A stretch of DNA of 64,000 bases from Candidatus Omnitrophota bacterium. GTDB taxonomy: Bacteria > Omnitrophota > Omnitrophia > Omnitrophales > JACROU01. The notes under the pieces are model-generated. The model ran no database searches and was not told the origin of the DNA. It saw only the letters and a list, made by a program, of their open reading frames with translations. Positions 17,863 through 26,499 of this stretch are shown here, piece after piece. Within the stretch, counting starts at the first letter, position 1. Each line of letters begins with the position of its first letter. Position numbers and translations under genes: made by a program. The stretch spans positions 124,001 to 188,000 of the forward strand of contig JAJDCD010000004.1 of NCBI GenBank assembly GCA_029261035.1, written 5' to 3'.

Positions 17863-19044
17863 TTAAAGATTTACCCGGCTCTCATCTAAAGCTTTATTTT
17901 CATCCCTCAACTTCAAAAGAGCTTCACGAATCCTCCCCTGTACTATATGAACCTTATCTTTAGATACAGGCAAAGACATCAAATCATCTAAGAATACAGG
18001 GGGGCCAAAAACCAAACTCACAGGAGTTTTGTTAACCTTAGACCCACCTCTAGACAGAGCCTTCTCAGTCCCCTCCATCCACGCTGGAATAATAGGAGCC
18101 CCCGTTCTTAATGCCATAAGAGCAGCCCCAGGCTTAATAGATCCTAACTCAAGATCTTTACTTCTAGTTCCCTCAGGAAACACACACAACGCATGTCCAC
18201 TTATAATTAAACGCACAGCGAGCCGAATAATCGAGGTAATATCTCCTTTTCCTCTTTTAATCGCAAACGCGTTCAAACTTTCAATAAACCATTTGAACAT
18301 AGGTTTTTCAAACAAAGTATCTCTCGCCAAAAAACTCAACATCTGCTTAGCGCCAAAACCCAAAATCACGGGGTCTAAATGACTCCTATGATTGCTAGCC
18401 AAAATATAACCTCTGTCCTTAGGAAGGTTTTCTTGCCCTGAACTCCTAAGATTAAACATAATCGGATCAATAACTCTAATTCCAAATTGATACAAAAACC
18501 AATACATAAATTTCCAACTTCTCGGCTTTTGATGAATCTCATTTAAAATATGAAGATGTATTTCATTCTCCGTTTTTCCATCCACACATACAAATTTCTT
18601 TTTTTCAGTTTTATCAAAAGCTTTTTTCTTAGAAAACAAATAAATACAAGATGTTAAAGAACTATAAAAAGGTTGAACAAAATCACCAGACACAACAGCA
18701 TTCAAAGAACCTACTAAATTCTTGTGGACAGAATTTATTTTTTTCCCAACACCTCTATATTCTGTCAATAAGAGCATCACCTCTTTAAACTTAGACTCCT
18801 CTATTTGAAAGTTCACAGATTCCTTTGAGGAATGAAGGTTTTCTAATATTTCAAAAGGAAGAGAATCTACAAATAGAACAACTTCTTCTTTGTCATGAGG
18901 ATTAATTGATTTTTCTAAAATTTGGTTGGCTAAATACTGATAAGTCAGAGTCGTGTCTAAATAGAAAGCATCTAAACGCTTTGCTAATAACTCCGATTGT
19001 GTTTGAACATAAGAAAGAGAATCTCCTTCAACAACAATAATCAT
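17863..19044 (-). CDS. Degenerate cytidylate kinase domain fused to 1-acyl-glycerol-3-phosphate acyltransferase (PlsC)
   Basis: 393 residues. The C-terminal ~220 residues are PlsC: NHRSHLD (HX4D, about 218-224), FKWFIESLNAFAIKRGKGD, FPEGTRSKD (about 290) and IPAWMEGTEKAL. It should acylate lysophosphatidate to phosphatidate at the membrane. The N-terminal ~170 residues follow the order of cytidylate kinase: MIIVVEGDSLSYVQTQSELL where the P-loop GPAGAGKST belongs; AKRLDAFYLDTTLTYQYLA matching the YLDTGAMYR helix; then LVGSLNAVVSGDFVQPFYS and CIYLFSKKKAFDKTE matching the GRDIGTVVFP and ASxExRA segments. The P-loop and the LID/RDxxDSxR part are missing, so no kinase activity is expected. It sits 15 bp after tyrA and before rpsA, where cmk and plsC are often adjacent. 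Confidence 0.85.
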   Translation of the reverse strand: MIIVVEGDSLSYVQTQSELLAKRLDAFYLDTTLTYQYLANQILEKSINPHDKEEVVLFVDSLPFEILENLHSSKESVNFQIEESKFKEVMLLLTEYRGVGKKINSVHKNLVGSLNAVVSGDFVQPFYSSLTSCIYLFSKKKAFDKTEKKKFVCVDGKTENEIHLHILNEIHQKPRSWKFMYWFLYQFGIRVIDPIMFNLRSSGQENLPKDRGYILASNHRSHLDPVILGFGAKQMLSFLARDTLFEKPMFKWFIESLNAFAIKRGKGDITSIIRLAVRLIISGHALCVFPEGTRSKDLELGSIKPGAALMALRTGAPIIPAWMEGTEKALSRGGSKVNKTPVSLVFGPPVFLDDLMSLPVSKDKVHIVQGRIREALLKLRDENKALDESRVNL

Positions 19045-19059
19045 AATGTATACCTGGCA

Positions 19060-19890
19060 TCATGAATTCAGCTTCTTCCGTTTTTTTTCTGCGCTCGAAA
19101 GCAGCTTCTTTACAGAAGACCATTTCTTCCCTTTCGACAATTTTATAAAATGATCCAAAGTTTTCCTGTATTCTTTTAAGGAAGAAAGAAGAAATGGATT
19201 CGATGAAACAATATCCACCCATAACCCAGCATCCCCTTGAGCCACACGTGTCACATCTTTAAACCCAGCACCACCAAACTGGATATTTTTTGATGGTATA
19301 GACTCGATCAAAAGAGAAGCCATCACATGAGGTAAATGACTTATATCCCCGACAATCTTGTCATGATCCTTACTCGATACAACAGAAACACGGGCAGCGC
19401 CTGCTTTTTTCCAAAAAAGACTCACTTTTTTTATATCTTTTAACGTTCCATGATCTCGCGTCACAAAAACCAAAGACTTCTCATACAGCCTCGCTTGCGC
19501 CGAAGACAAACCTGATCGATGCCCACCCGCCATAGGATGAGAGCCAACAAAATTCACCTTTTTTAATTTTGCTTTTTTAATTTTGTCTACAATGGATTTT
19601 TTTGTACTACCAACATCCGTAACCAACACTCTACGACTCACGGCTTTATCAATTCTTGAAACAGTCTCAACAATTTTAGAAACAGGAACACAAACACAAA
19701 TCAACTCAACATCGTGAGGGATATCAGAAAATGCATTAATTCCTTTAAAAATAATTTTTGTATTCTTTGCTGTTCGAAGCTTCTTCTTATCCCGAGACAA
19801 ACCCCACACTTCGTACTTTTTTCCTAACGACAAACCCAAAGAAGCACCCATCAAACCCAAACCTACAATCAATACCTTCTTCTTTTTCAT
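19060..19890 (-). CDS. tyrA: Prephenate dehydrogenase
   Basis: 276 residues. NAD(P) motif VLIVGLGLMGASLGLSL, then LVTDVGSTKKSIVD, NFVGSHPMAGGHRSGLSSAQARLYEKS (the substrate-binding HPMAG motif) and HLPHVMASLL. It converts prephenate to 4-hydroxyphenylpyruvate in tyrosine synthesis. No ACT or mutase domain is attached, so feedback may act elsewhere. Part of the pheA-hisC-aroF-tyrA operon. Confidence 0.94.
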   Translation of the reverse strand: MKKKKVLIVGLGLMGASLGLSLGKKYEVWGLSRDKKKLRTAKNTKIIFKGINAFSDIPHDVELICVCVPVSKIVETVSRIDKAVSRRVLVTDVGSTKKSIVDKIKKAKLKKVNFVGSHPMAGGHRSGLSSAQARLYEKSLVFVTRDHGTLKDIKKVSLFWKKAGAARVSVVSSKDHDKIVGDISHLPHVMASLLIESIPSKNIQFGGAGFKDVTRVAQGDAGLWVDIVSSNPFLLSSLKEYRKTLDHFIKLSKGKKWSSVKKLLSSAEKKRKKLNS

Positions 19891-19950
19891 ATTTTCCTTT
19901 AATTAAAAAGTTTAGCTAAATACAAAAGTTATTTTCTAACGATTGAGTAT

Positions 19951-20967
19951 TTAAATTTCCCTGCCGACCGCTCCTGCAACCTTCTTCAACTCAGCCATCA
20001 AAAGAGCAAATTTTTCAGGAAGCAAAGACTGCGCCCCATCACTAAAAGCATCCACAGGATTATTATGCACTTCAATCATAATCCCATCAGCCCCACCCGC
20101 CAAAGCAGCTTTCGCCAATGGCCCTACATAATCCCAACGCCCTGTCCCATGAGAAGGGTCAACCAAAATAGGTAAATGTGTTTCGCTTTTCACAACAGGA
20201 ATGGCATTGAGATCCAATGTATTTCGTGTTGCTGTTTCAAAAGTTCTAATACCTCTTTCAGCAAGCATTACATTAAAGTTTCCTTTGGACAATATATACT
20301 CTGCCGAAAGCAACCACTCTTTAACGGTAGAGCTCAGTCCTCGTTTAAGTAGGGTTGGTTTTTTTGAAATACCCACCTCTCTCAATAAATCAAAATTCTG
20401 CATATTACGAGCTCCAATTTGTAACATATCCGCATACTTAGCAACTATTTCTACTTGTCTCGTATCCATCACTTCTGTGACAACCTGTAGCCCAACCTCG
20501 TCTGCCACTTCTCTCAAATACTTCAACCCCTCTTCCCCTAAACCTTGGAAAGCGTATGGAGATGTTCTTGGTTTAAACGCTCCTCCACGCAAAAAAGTAG
20601 CCCCCGACTTTTTAACTTCCTTCGCAATCAAATAAAGCATATCTCTATTTTCAACAGAGCAAGGCCCCGCCATCACCACAACTTTTTTGCCACCCACAAT
20701 GGTTCCATCATTCATTTTAAATGAAGAGCTCTCATCTTTAAACTCACGGCTCACCAATTTATAAGGCTTTTCTATAGGAACAACACTCTCTACTCCAGGA
20801 AACGTTTCTAAAGATTCAACTCGAACTTTCCCCTCTTCTCCAATAACACCAATCACAGTTTTCTCAACCCCTCGAGAAATATTAGGGGTAAACCCTAGGT
20901 CTTTAACTTTTTGAACTACATGTTCTAGCTGAACAGGAGTTGCGCTTTTTTTCATTACAATAATCAT
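19951..20967 (-). CDS. aroF: 3-deoxy-7-phosphoheptulonate synthase, type I-beta with ferredoxin-like regulatory domain
   Basis: 338 residues. First step of the shikimate pathway (PEP + erythrose-4-phosphate). Residues 1-75 form the ferredoxin-like regulatory domain ([20 protein letters not shown] to [12 protein letters not shown]), as in Thermotoga maritima DAHP synthase. The TIM-barrel core contains [70 protein letters not shown] and [12 protein letters not shown] (metal-site Cys, His, Glu and Asp present). The FL domain suggests feedback by Tyr or Phe. It sits 60 bp before tyrA. Confidence 0.95.
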   Translation of the reverse strand: MIIVMKKSATPVQLEHVVQKVKDLGFTPNISRGVEKTVIGVIGEEGKVRVESLETFPGVESVVPIEKPYKLVSREFKDESSSFKMNDGTIVGGKKVVVMAGPCSVENRDMLYLIAKEVKKSGATFLRGGAFKPRTSPYAFQGLGEEGLKYLREVADEVGLQVVTEVMDTRQVEIVAKYADMLQIGARNMQNFDLLREVGISKKPTLLKRGLSSTVKEWLLSAEYILSKGNFNVMLAERGIRTFETATRNTLDLNAIPVVKSETHLPILVDPSHGTGRWDYVGPLAKAALAGGADGIMIEVHNNPVDAFSDGAQSLLPEKFALLMAELKKVAGAVGREI

Positions 20968-20982
20968 GTTTTTTCCTTATCC

Positions 20983-22062
20983 TTATTTTCCTAACAAACT
21001 CTTCAACTCTTTGATGAATATCCTATTCTCTGCCATAGTTCCAACAGAAACTCGAACCCATTCATTCATTCCGTAAGCTGCCATATCCCGTATGATGACC
21101 CCTTTTTTCAAAAGAGCTTGGAACAACTTCTTGCTGCTCGTCTTAACACAAACCAATACAAAGTTTGCTTCACTCTCAATATAAAAAAGTCCCATTGCTT
21201 TAAATTGTTTTTCTAAATAATTCCTACCGTCCACAACTACTTTTTGAGTTTGCTTCAAAAACGTTTTATCCGTCAAAGCTGCTATCCCTGCGACCTGAGC
21301 TAAATGATTCACATTAAAAGGCTGTCTTATTTTATGTAGATAACTTATTAATCGTTCATTCGCTACCCCAAAGCCTAAACGAAGGCCCGCCAATCCATAA
21401 GACTTTGAAAAGGTTCTTAGAACAATGAGATTATATTTATCTATTAACTTCAATGTGTTGGGATAATCTTTCGCTGTCACAAAATCAAAATAAGCTTCAT
21501 CCACACAGACAACAACACTCTTAGGTATGTCCTCAAGAAAATTTTTTAAATTTTCTCCATTAACATAAGTTCCCGTTGGATTGTTCGGGTTTGCAATAAA
21601 AACCACCTTAGTACTTTTATCAATTTTTCGACTCAATGCCATTAAATCATATTTAAAATTTTTCATCGGAACCGAAACATACTCTGCTCCAGCAACTTGT
21701 GTCACTAAAGGATAAACCAAAAAAGAAATATCGGATGAAACAACACAATCCCCCTCTCTCACAAATCCGCGAATCAAAAATTCAATAATTTCGTTAGACC
21801 CATTTCCCACAATAATTTGAGCAGGCTTCACCTTATGGTATTTTGCTATTGCTTTTTTTAACTCTTGGATTCCTCCATCAGGATATACATTCACGAGCCC
21901 AGCATTTTTCTTTATCGCATCGATTGCTTTCCTAGATACACCCAAAGGGTTCTCATTACTCGCAAGTTTAATTACCTTTTTTATACGGTATTGCTTTTGA
22001 ACTTCATCTATCGGCTTCCCCGGTTCGTACGGGTGAATGGAATCAACATATTTTTTATACAT
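20983..22062 (-). CDS. hisC: Histidinol-phosphate / aromatic aminotransferase
   Basis: 359 residues from the ATG at 22062, preferred over the upstream GTG at 22074 because AGGTG lies at a suitable distance and homologues start with YKKYVDSIHPYEPGKP. Fold-type I PLP enzyme: LASNENPLG, YPDGGIQELKKAIA, IIVGNGSNEII, FIANPNNPTGTY, VDEAYFDF, LRTFSKSYGLAGLRLGFGVA (PLP lysine in SFSKxxG) and an Arg near VRVSVGT. In this operon it probably transaminates phenylpyruvate and 4-hydroxyphenylpyruvate as well as, or instead of, imidazole acetol-phosphate. Confidence 0.93.
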   Translation of the reverse strand: MYKKYVDSIHPYEPGKPIDEVQKQYRIKKVIKLASNENPLGVSRKAIDAIKKNAGLVNVYPDGGIQELKKAIAKYHKVKPAQIIVGNGSNEIIEFLIRGFVREGDCVVSSDISFLVYPLVTQVAGAEYVSVPMKNFKYDLMALSRKIDKSTKVVFIANPNNPTGTYVNGENLKNFLEDIPKSVVVCVDEAYFDFVTAKDYPNTLKLIDKYNLIVLRTFSKSYGLAGLRLGFGVANERLISYLHKIRQPFNVNHLAQVAGIAALTDKTFLKQTQKVVVDGRNYLEKQFKAMGLFYIESEANFVLVCVKTSSKKLFQALLKKGVIIRDMAAYGMNEWVRVSVGTMAENRIFIKELKSLLGK

Positions 22063-22120
22063 AATGCAAAACACCTTTTTATTAATAATCAGTGGGTTTA
22101 AATCAAGAAATATTTAGAAG

Positions 22121-23182
22121 CTACTGAGAAGGATAGGAACCCAACACTTTCAAAAAGCGCACTTTCTTTTCCATCTCTTTTAACATTTTTTGCACTTTAG
22201 GATCATCAACATGTCCTTGGAAATCAATGAAAAAGAAATAATCCCAAACCTTCTTTTTTGAAGGGCGAGACTCTATCTTAGTCATATTGACCTTGCTTTT
22301 TCTTATGGGTTCTAACATTTCATACAACGCGCCTACCTTATCTTTAATCGAAACCATAAGAGAAGTCTTATCTTTTTTTGTTTTTTTAGGTACGGACTCT
22401 CCTATAACAAGAAACCGAGTTCTATTCCCAGAACTATCCTCTATTTTCTCTGCCAAAATATCCAAACCATACATCGTTGCAGCTAATTTACTACCAATAG
22501 CAGCGGACGCCGTTTCTTTTGATGCTTTCTGTGCCGCTTGAGTCGTGCTCATCGTTTCAATCAATTCGACTCTAGGTGCATTTTTTTTAAGCCATGTACG
22601 GCACTGGCCGAATACTTGTGGATGCGAATATATTTTTTCAATGTCCTTTAAAGCTGCCTTAGACATTAAATTATGCTGAATGTTCTGCACAATTTCTGAA
22701 CAAATTTTCAATTCCGAGTCAACAAACATATCCAATGTATAATTCACAACACCTTCTGTTGAGTTTTCAATTGGGATAACACCATAATCCGCATTTCCTT
22801 TTTCTACCTCAGTAAAAACATCTCCAATATTAGAACAAGACATATAACTCACACTAGAACCAAACTTAGAAATTGAAGCTAAATGAGTGAAGGTGGCTTC
22901 AGGTCCCAAATAAGCAATCGTCATAGGATGTTCTAAGGCTAAAGCAGCAGACATAATTTCTCTATATACCGCTTTTAAAGAATCTTGAGGTAAAGGACCT
23001 TTCTCTGCTAACTTAGCAATCTTAGCATAGACCTGACTTTCACGATCCGGAGAATAAATAGGAGTCCCATTATCCTTTTTATGATCCCCAATCTTCAACG
23101 CTACCTTTGTCCGTTCATTCAGGTAATGAATAATTTTTTTATCCAAAGTATCGATTTTTTTTCTGTATTCGTCTAAGCTCAT
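22121..23182 (-). CDS. pheA: Bifunctional chorismate mutase / prephenate dehydratase (P-protein)
   Basis: 353 residues from the ATG at 23182; an in-frame TTG at 23203 would add seven residues, but AAGGA fits the ATG. AroQ chorismate mutase (1-85: RKKIDTLDKKIIHYLNERTKVALKIGDHKK), prephenate dehydratase (about 92-265: IAYLGPEATFTHLA, GVIPIENSTEGVVNYTLDMF, IYSHPQVFGQCRTWL, GNRTRFLVIG) and a C-terminal ACT domain (KDKVGALYEMLEPIRKSKVNMTKIESRP, with the Phe-binding ESRP motif). Phenylalanine feedback is therefore expected. First gene of the aromatic operon. Confidence 0.95.
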   Translation of the reverse strand: MSLDEYRKKIDTLDKKIIHYLNERTKVALKIGDHKKDNGTPIYSPDRESQVYAKIAKLAEKGPLPQDSLKAVYREIMSAALALEHPMTIAYLGPEATFTHLASISKFGSSVSYMSCSNIGDVFTEVEKGNADYGVIPIENSTEGVVNYTLDMFVDSELKICSEIVQNIQHNLMSKAALKDIEKIYSHPQVFGQCRTWLKKNAPRVELIETMSTTQAAQKASKETASAAIGSKLAATMYGLDILAEKIEDSSGNRTRFLVIGESVPKKTKKDKTSLMVSIKDKVGALYEMLEPIRKSKVNMTKIESRPSKKKVWDYFFFIDFQGHVDDPKVQKMLKEMEKKVRFLKVLGSYPSQ

Positions 23183-23234
23183 GTGATGTTCCTTTTTCTT
23201 CAAATTTAAAGTAATCTAAAACCTTCTTACAACG

Positions 23235-23337
23235 TGTCATTCCCGAAACCTTTTGTCGGGAATCCATGATATATCAAACATAACTATACGTTTTACCAAA
23301 ACCTAGATCCCCGACACAAACATTCGGGGATGACAAA
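23235..23337 (+). repeat. Palindromic GTCATTCCCG/CGGGGATGAC element
   Basis: Two short hairpins in inverted orientation: TGTCATTCCCG...CGGGAATCCA (23235-23266) and AGATCCCCG...CGGGGATGACAA (23305-23336), separated by about 38 bp. The gap between pheA and scpB is filled by it. Further copies lie at 28490-28571 and 51342-51447. The outline is that of a small non-coding MITE-like repeat. Confidence 0.7.
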
Positions 23338-23346
23338 CTGTCCTAA

Positions 23347-24270
23347 TTAAACCTCTTCAGGGTTTTCTTTATTCTCTTCTTCAGAAGGAGTTTCTTCTTT
23401 TGGCTCTTCAGGCATTTCAAACTTCGTATTCGCACTCCCAATAACATCTGTAATCTCCGCCAAAACCTTATCTCTTTCTTCAGAGCTAGGGGTATCATCA
23501 ACTTCTACAGCATCTTTGTTCTCTTCTTCAACAGGAGCTTGATCTTGAGTTTTCTGTTCCAACTCCAACTCTTCTTTGTTAATCATAGAAGCAACCAGCT
23601 CTTTAATTTCACTTATATTTGGCAAATCGTCCAAAGACTTTAATCCAAAATGTTCTAGAAATTTTTCTGTAGTTCCGTACAACATAGGTCTTCCTGCAAT
23701 TTCTTTTTTTCCTACAATCTTAATTAAATTTCTATCCAACAATGTAGACAACACTCCAGAAACATTAACCCCTCTTAACTCTTCTATTTCCACACGTGTA
23801 ACCGGCTGTTTATAAGCCAAAATCGCCAAAGTCTCTAACGCAGATTGTGTTGCTTGCTTCTTCTTTTTCTCGAGCTCCAACTTCATAATCCAAGGAGCAT
23901 ATTGAGGATGAGTCGAAATTTCGTAACCACCCGCTAACTCTTGAACACGAAAACTCAATCCTTGCTCTATATAGTATTCCCCAAGCTCCTTTAATGCTTT
24001 TTGAAACTCAGAGGGTTTAAACCCCTTTACTACCTTTTTCATTTCTTTTAAAGGGACTGGCTTGTTCGAAACAAACAAAAGAGCTTCAATAATTCGCTTC
24101 ATAGAATCAAAATCAACTTCTGATTTTTCTTCATAAGTCTCAACATGAGTTTCCGAAACATCTTCACCCGTTGGAAGTTGTTCTCTAATCTCCCCTTCAA
24201 TCTCTTTTCTCAACTCTTTAAGTTCTTTTTCTTTCTCTTTTTGCTTTGCTTCCTTCACACTGTTTCCCAT
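23347..24270 (-). CDS. scpB: Segregation and condensation protein B
   Basis: 307 residues. The winged-helix core (about 55-205) contains MKRIIEALLFVSNKPVPLKEMKKVV, YEISTHPQYAPWIMKL, QSALETLAILAYKQPVTRVEIEELRGVNVSGVLSTLLDRNLIKIVGKKEIAGRPMLYGTTEKFLEHFGLKSLDDLP. Acidic low-complexity arms of about 50 residues before and 90 after the core make it much longer than usual (~190). With ScpA and SMC it forms the bacterial condensin. It overlaps no neighbour, 12 bp from scpA. Confidence 0.94.
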   Translation of the reverse strand: MGNSVKEAKQKEKEKELKELRKEIEGEIREQLPTGEDVSETHVETYEEKSEVDFDSMKRIIEALLFVSNKPVPLKEMKKVVKGFKPSEFQKALKELGEYYIEQGLSFRVQELAGGYEISTHPQYAPWIMKLELEKKKKQATQSALETLAILAYKQPVTRVEIEELRGVNVSGVLSTLLDRNLIKIVGKKEIAGRPMLYGTTEKFLEHFGLKSLDDLPNISEIKELVASMINKEELELEQKTQDQAPVEEENKDAVEVDDTPSSEERDKVLAEITDVIGSANTKFEMPEEPKEETPSEEENKENPEEV

Positions 24271-24282
24271 AACACGCCCCCT

Positions 24283-25137
24283 TTAAGCAATAGTATTCAG
24301 TTGTTTTCTTACGAGTTTGATTTCCCCAAACATTCCGGCCTGCGCCACACGGACATGTTTCTGTTTCACAATTTCTAATAACGCTAAAAATGTTGCAATA
24401 ATTTCATTCTTTGATGCCGGCCCTCTAAATAGCTCCGAGAATAAGACTTCTTTCTTCTCGATGATCAAATCTTTAATGTAATCCATTTTTTGTTCTATCG
24501 AAACAACTTCTTCAAACACCTCATGTTGAACGTCCTCTTTAGAATGCGTTTTTAACACATGGTGGAACGCTTGAATCAAATCGTAAAGATCCGCATCAAA
24601 CTCTTCTTCCACCTCTGGAGCTTTATAATCTTCTCCAAAATAATAATCGCTAATCTGACGCGTGAAAATTTGATTTCTCTCCGCTTCACGAATTCCAAGT
24701 TCTTTAGCCGCTTCCTTAAACGCTTGGTATTCTAAAAGCTTTCTAACCAGCTCTGCTCTTGGATCCAAACCGTCCTCATCATCATCATCTTGGTCATCCT
24801 CAGGCAACAACATTTTTGATTTAATATATAAAAGCGTTGAGGCCATCACCAAAAAATCTCCAGCAATATCCAAATCCATCTGACGCATCTGATCAATATA
24901 ATCCAAATACTGCTTTGTAATCTCGATCATGGGAATATCATAGATATTAATCTCATTTTTTTTAATTAAATCTAACAACAAATCTAAAGGGCCTTCATAA
25001 GCCGTCAACTTTACAGACAAGGAACTCTCTTCTTTTCTACCAAACAGAGGGGTGTCCTTTTGATTCAACGACTCTTCCGTTTGCTGTAATTGTTGTTGTT
25101 CAGTCCCATCTTTTTCGTTTTGATTTTCTTCAATCAT
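24283..25137 (-). CDS. scpA: Segregation and condensation protein A (kleisin)
   Basis: 284 residues. The N-terminal SMC-binding region is LTAYEGPLDLLLDLIKKNEINIYDIPMIEITKQYLDYI, then DIAGDFLVMASTLLYIKSKMLLP, an acidic loop DDQDDDDEDG, LVRKLLEYQAFKEAAKEL, and a C-terminal winged helix FSELFRGPASKNEIIATFLALLEIVKQKHV. A ~40-residue polar N-terminal extension is unusual. Bridges the SMC heads; partner of the downstream scpB. Confidence 0.94.
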   Translation of the reverse strand: MIEENQNEKDGTEQQQLQQTEESLNQKDTPLFGRKEESSLSVKLTAYEGPLDLLLDLIKKNEINIYDIPMIEITKQYLDYIDQMRQMDLDIAGDFLVMASTLLYIKSKMLLPEDDQDDDDEDGLDPRAELVRKLLEYQAFKEAAKELGIREAERNQIFTRQISDYYFGEDYKAPEVEEEFDADLYDLIQAFHHVLKTHSKEDVQHEVFEEVVSIEQKMDYIKDLIIEKKEVLFSELFRGPASKNEIIATFLALLEIVKQKHVRVAQAGMFGEIKLVRKQLNTIA

Positions 25138-25154
25138 TTTTTATCCTCGGCTTA

Positions 25155-25250
25155 TTAGCGTAGAGCGTTTAGCTTGGAGCGTATAGGTTTCCTTTGTCTT
25201 TTTTAGGCAAAAGATCTATCCGCTCCACGCTATGCGCTAAACGCTAATTA
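25155..25250 (+). repeat. Inverted pair of the AGCGTTTAGCGTAGAGCG repeat
   Basis: The left arm (25155-25187, TTAGCGTAGAGCGTTTAGCT...) and right arm (25214-25250, ...CGCTATGCGCTAAACGCTAA) are imperfect inverted copies of the same roughly 33-bp sequence, separated by 26 bp. The right arm runs into the trpS stop codon. Other copies: 26305-26329, 26471-26499, 28430-28461, 42491-42523. Confidence 0.75.
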
Positions 25251-26222
25251 TATCCCTACTTTTTCTTTCGCTTCTTGAAGCGTCGCACTCGCAATTACTC
25301 TTGCTCGCTTCGCCCCTTCTTCTAAAATATCCGCTATTTTTCCTTTGTCCTTTTCCAACTCTTTTCTTTTTTCATAAACAGGCTCTAAGAATTTATTAAG
25401 CTCTTTCATTAAACTCTTTTTATCATCCACACAACCTAACTCAGCACTTCGACATCCTTGCTCAATACTCGGGATTAAATCCGAATTAAAAATCTTTTGA
25501 TAATAAAACACAGGACAAACTTCAGGATCCCCTGGGTCGTCTCTTCGTTTTCTCTGAGGGTCCGTCACCATACCCTTAATTTTCTTCTCTACTTCTTCTG
25601 GAGAATCAGACATGTAAATACAATTATTGTACGACTTACTCATCTTACGACCATCTGTACCAGGCAATTTTTTAACCTGGGTCAACATGGCTTGAGGTTC
25701 AGGAAATACCTCCCCGTACAAATGATTAAAACGTCTCGCAATTTCTCTCGTCAATTCCAGGTGAGGCAACTGATCTTCTCCCACCGGAACAAAATCCGCT
25801 TTGTATAACAAAATATCCGCGGCCTGTAACACAGGGTACCCTAAGAACCCATGCGTGTGTAGATCCTTACCCTTTAACTCCTGAATCTGATCTTTATAAG
25901 TTGGATTTCTCTCCAACCAAGAAAGTGGCGTCATCATCGATAACAACAAAGCTAATTCAGCATGTTCTTTAACTTGGCTTTGAACAAAAATAGTACACTT
26001 CTCAGGATCCAAGCCCCCTGCAAGATAATCTAAAACGACTTCTATCACATTATTTCTAATTTCAGAATGAGATTCGTACTCCGTCGTTAAGGCATGCCAA
26101 TCGGCAATCATAAAAAAAGCATCTTCTTCTTGAATCTTTTTCCAATTATCCAAAGCTCCTAGAAAATTACCTAAGTGCAACTTGCCTGTTGGCCTCATCC
26201 CACTTAAAACTCTTTTTTTCAT
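25248..26222 (-). CDS. trpS: Tryptophanyl-tRNA synthetase
   Basis: 324 residues from the ATG at 26222 (MKKRVLSGMRPTGKLHLGNFLGAL). A GTG eleven codons upstream keeps the frame, but family proteins begin at the SGMRPTG strand. HIGH motif as HLGN, KMSKS in DGRKMSKSYNNCI, and the Trp pocket around VGEDQLPHLELTREIARRFN. Activates Trp and charges tRNA-Trp. The upstream leader holds a small palindrome CACCTAAATAGGTG (26253-26266). Confidence 0.95.
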   Translation of the reverse strand: MKKRVLSGMRPTGKLHLGNFLGALDNWKKIQEEDAFFMIADWHALTTEYESHSEIRNNVIEVVLDYLAGGLDPEKCTIFVQSQVKEHAELALLLSMMTPLSWLERNPTYKDQIQELKGKDLHTHGFLGYPVLQAADILLYKADFVPVGEDQLPHLELTREIARRFNHLYGEVFPEPQAMLTQVKKLPGTDGRKMSKSYNNCIYMSDSPEEVEKKIKGMVTDPQRKRRDDPGDPEVCPVFYYQKIFNSDLIPSIEQGCRSAELGCVDDKKSLMKELNKFLEPVYEKRKELEKDKGKIADILEEGAKRARVIASATLQEAKEKVGI

Positions 26223-26304
26223 ATTATCCGATCCCAATAGACTCAATATAAACACCTAAATAGGTGCCCTAAACCTAATAAACAAACGGCATATTATAGC
26301 ATAA

Positions 26305-26499
26305 AGAGCGTGTAGCGTAGAGCGGATAGTACGTAATTAGTCCGTTTTATGTCATTATTGGGGAAGCAAGAATCCGATACTCCAAAAGAATTAAGGCTAG
26401 AAACAATAGGCAAGGCCTGTATCCCCAACTTTAGAGGGGATGAAAATTTTGAATATAAAGACAGAAGACCCTATCCTCTATGTGCTAAACGCTCTACAC
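26305..26499 (+). repeat. Inverted pair of AGCG repeats flanking a 141-bp spacer
   Basis: AGAGCGTGTAGCGTAGAGCG (26305-26324) and its inverted relative CTATGTGCTAAACGCTCTAC (26479-26498) lie at the two ends of the trpS-uppP gap. The right copy runs into the uppP stop codon (CTA at 26499-26501). The spacer has no convincing gene. Confidence 0.6.

Noticed and set aside
20201-20635. 144-residue plus-strand frame opposite aroF
   Set aside because: Antisense shadow of a complete DAHP synthase; no SD or similarity.
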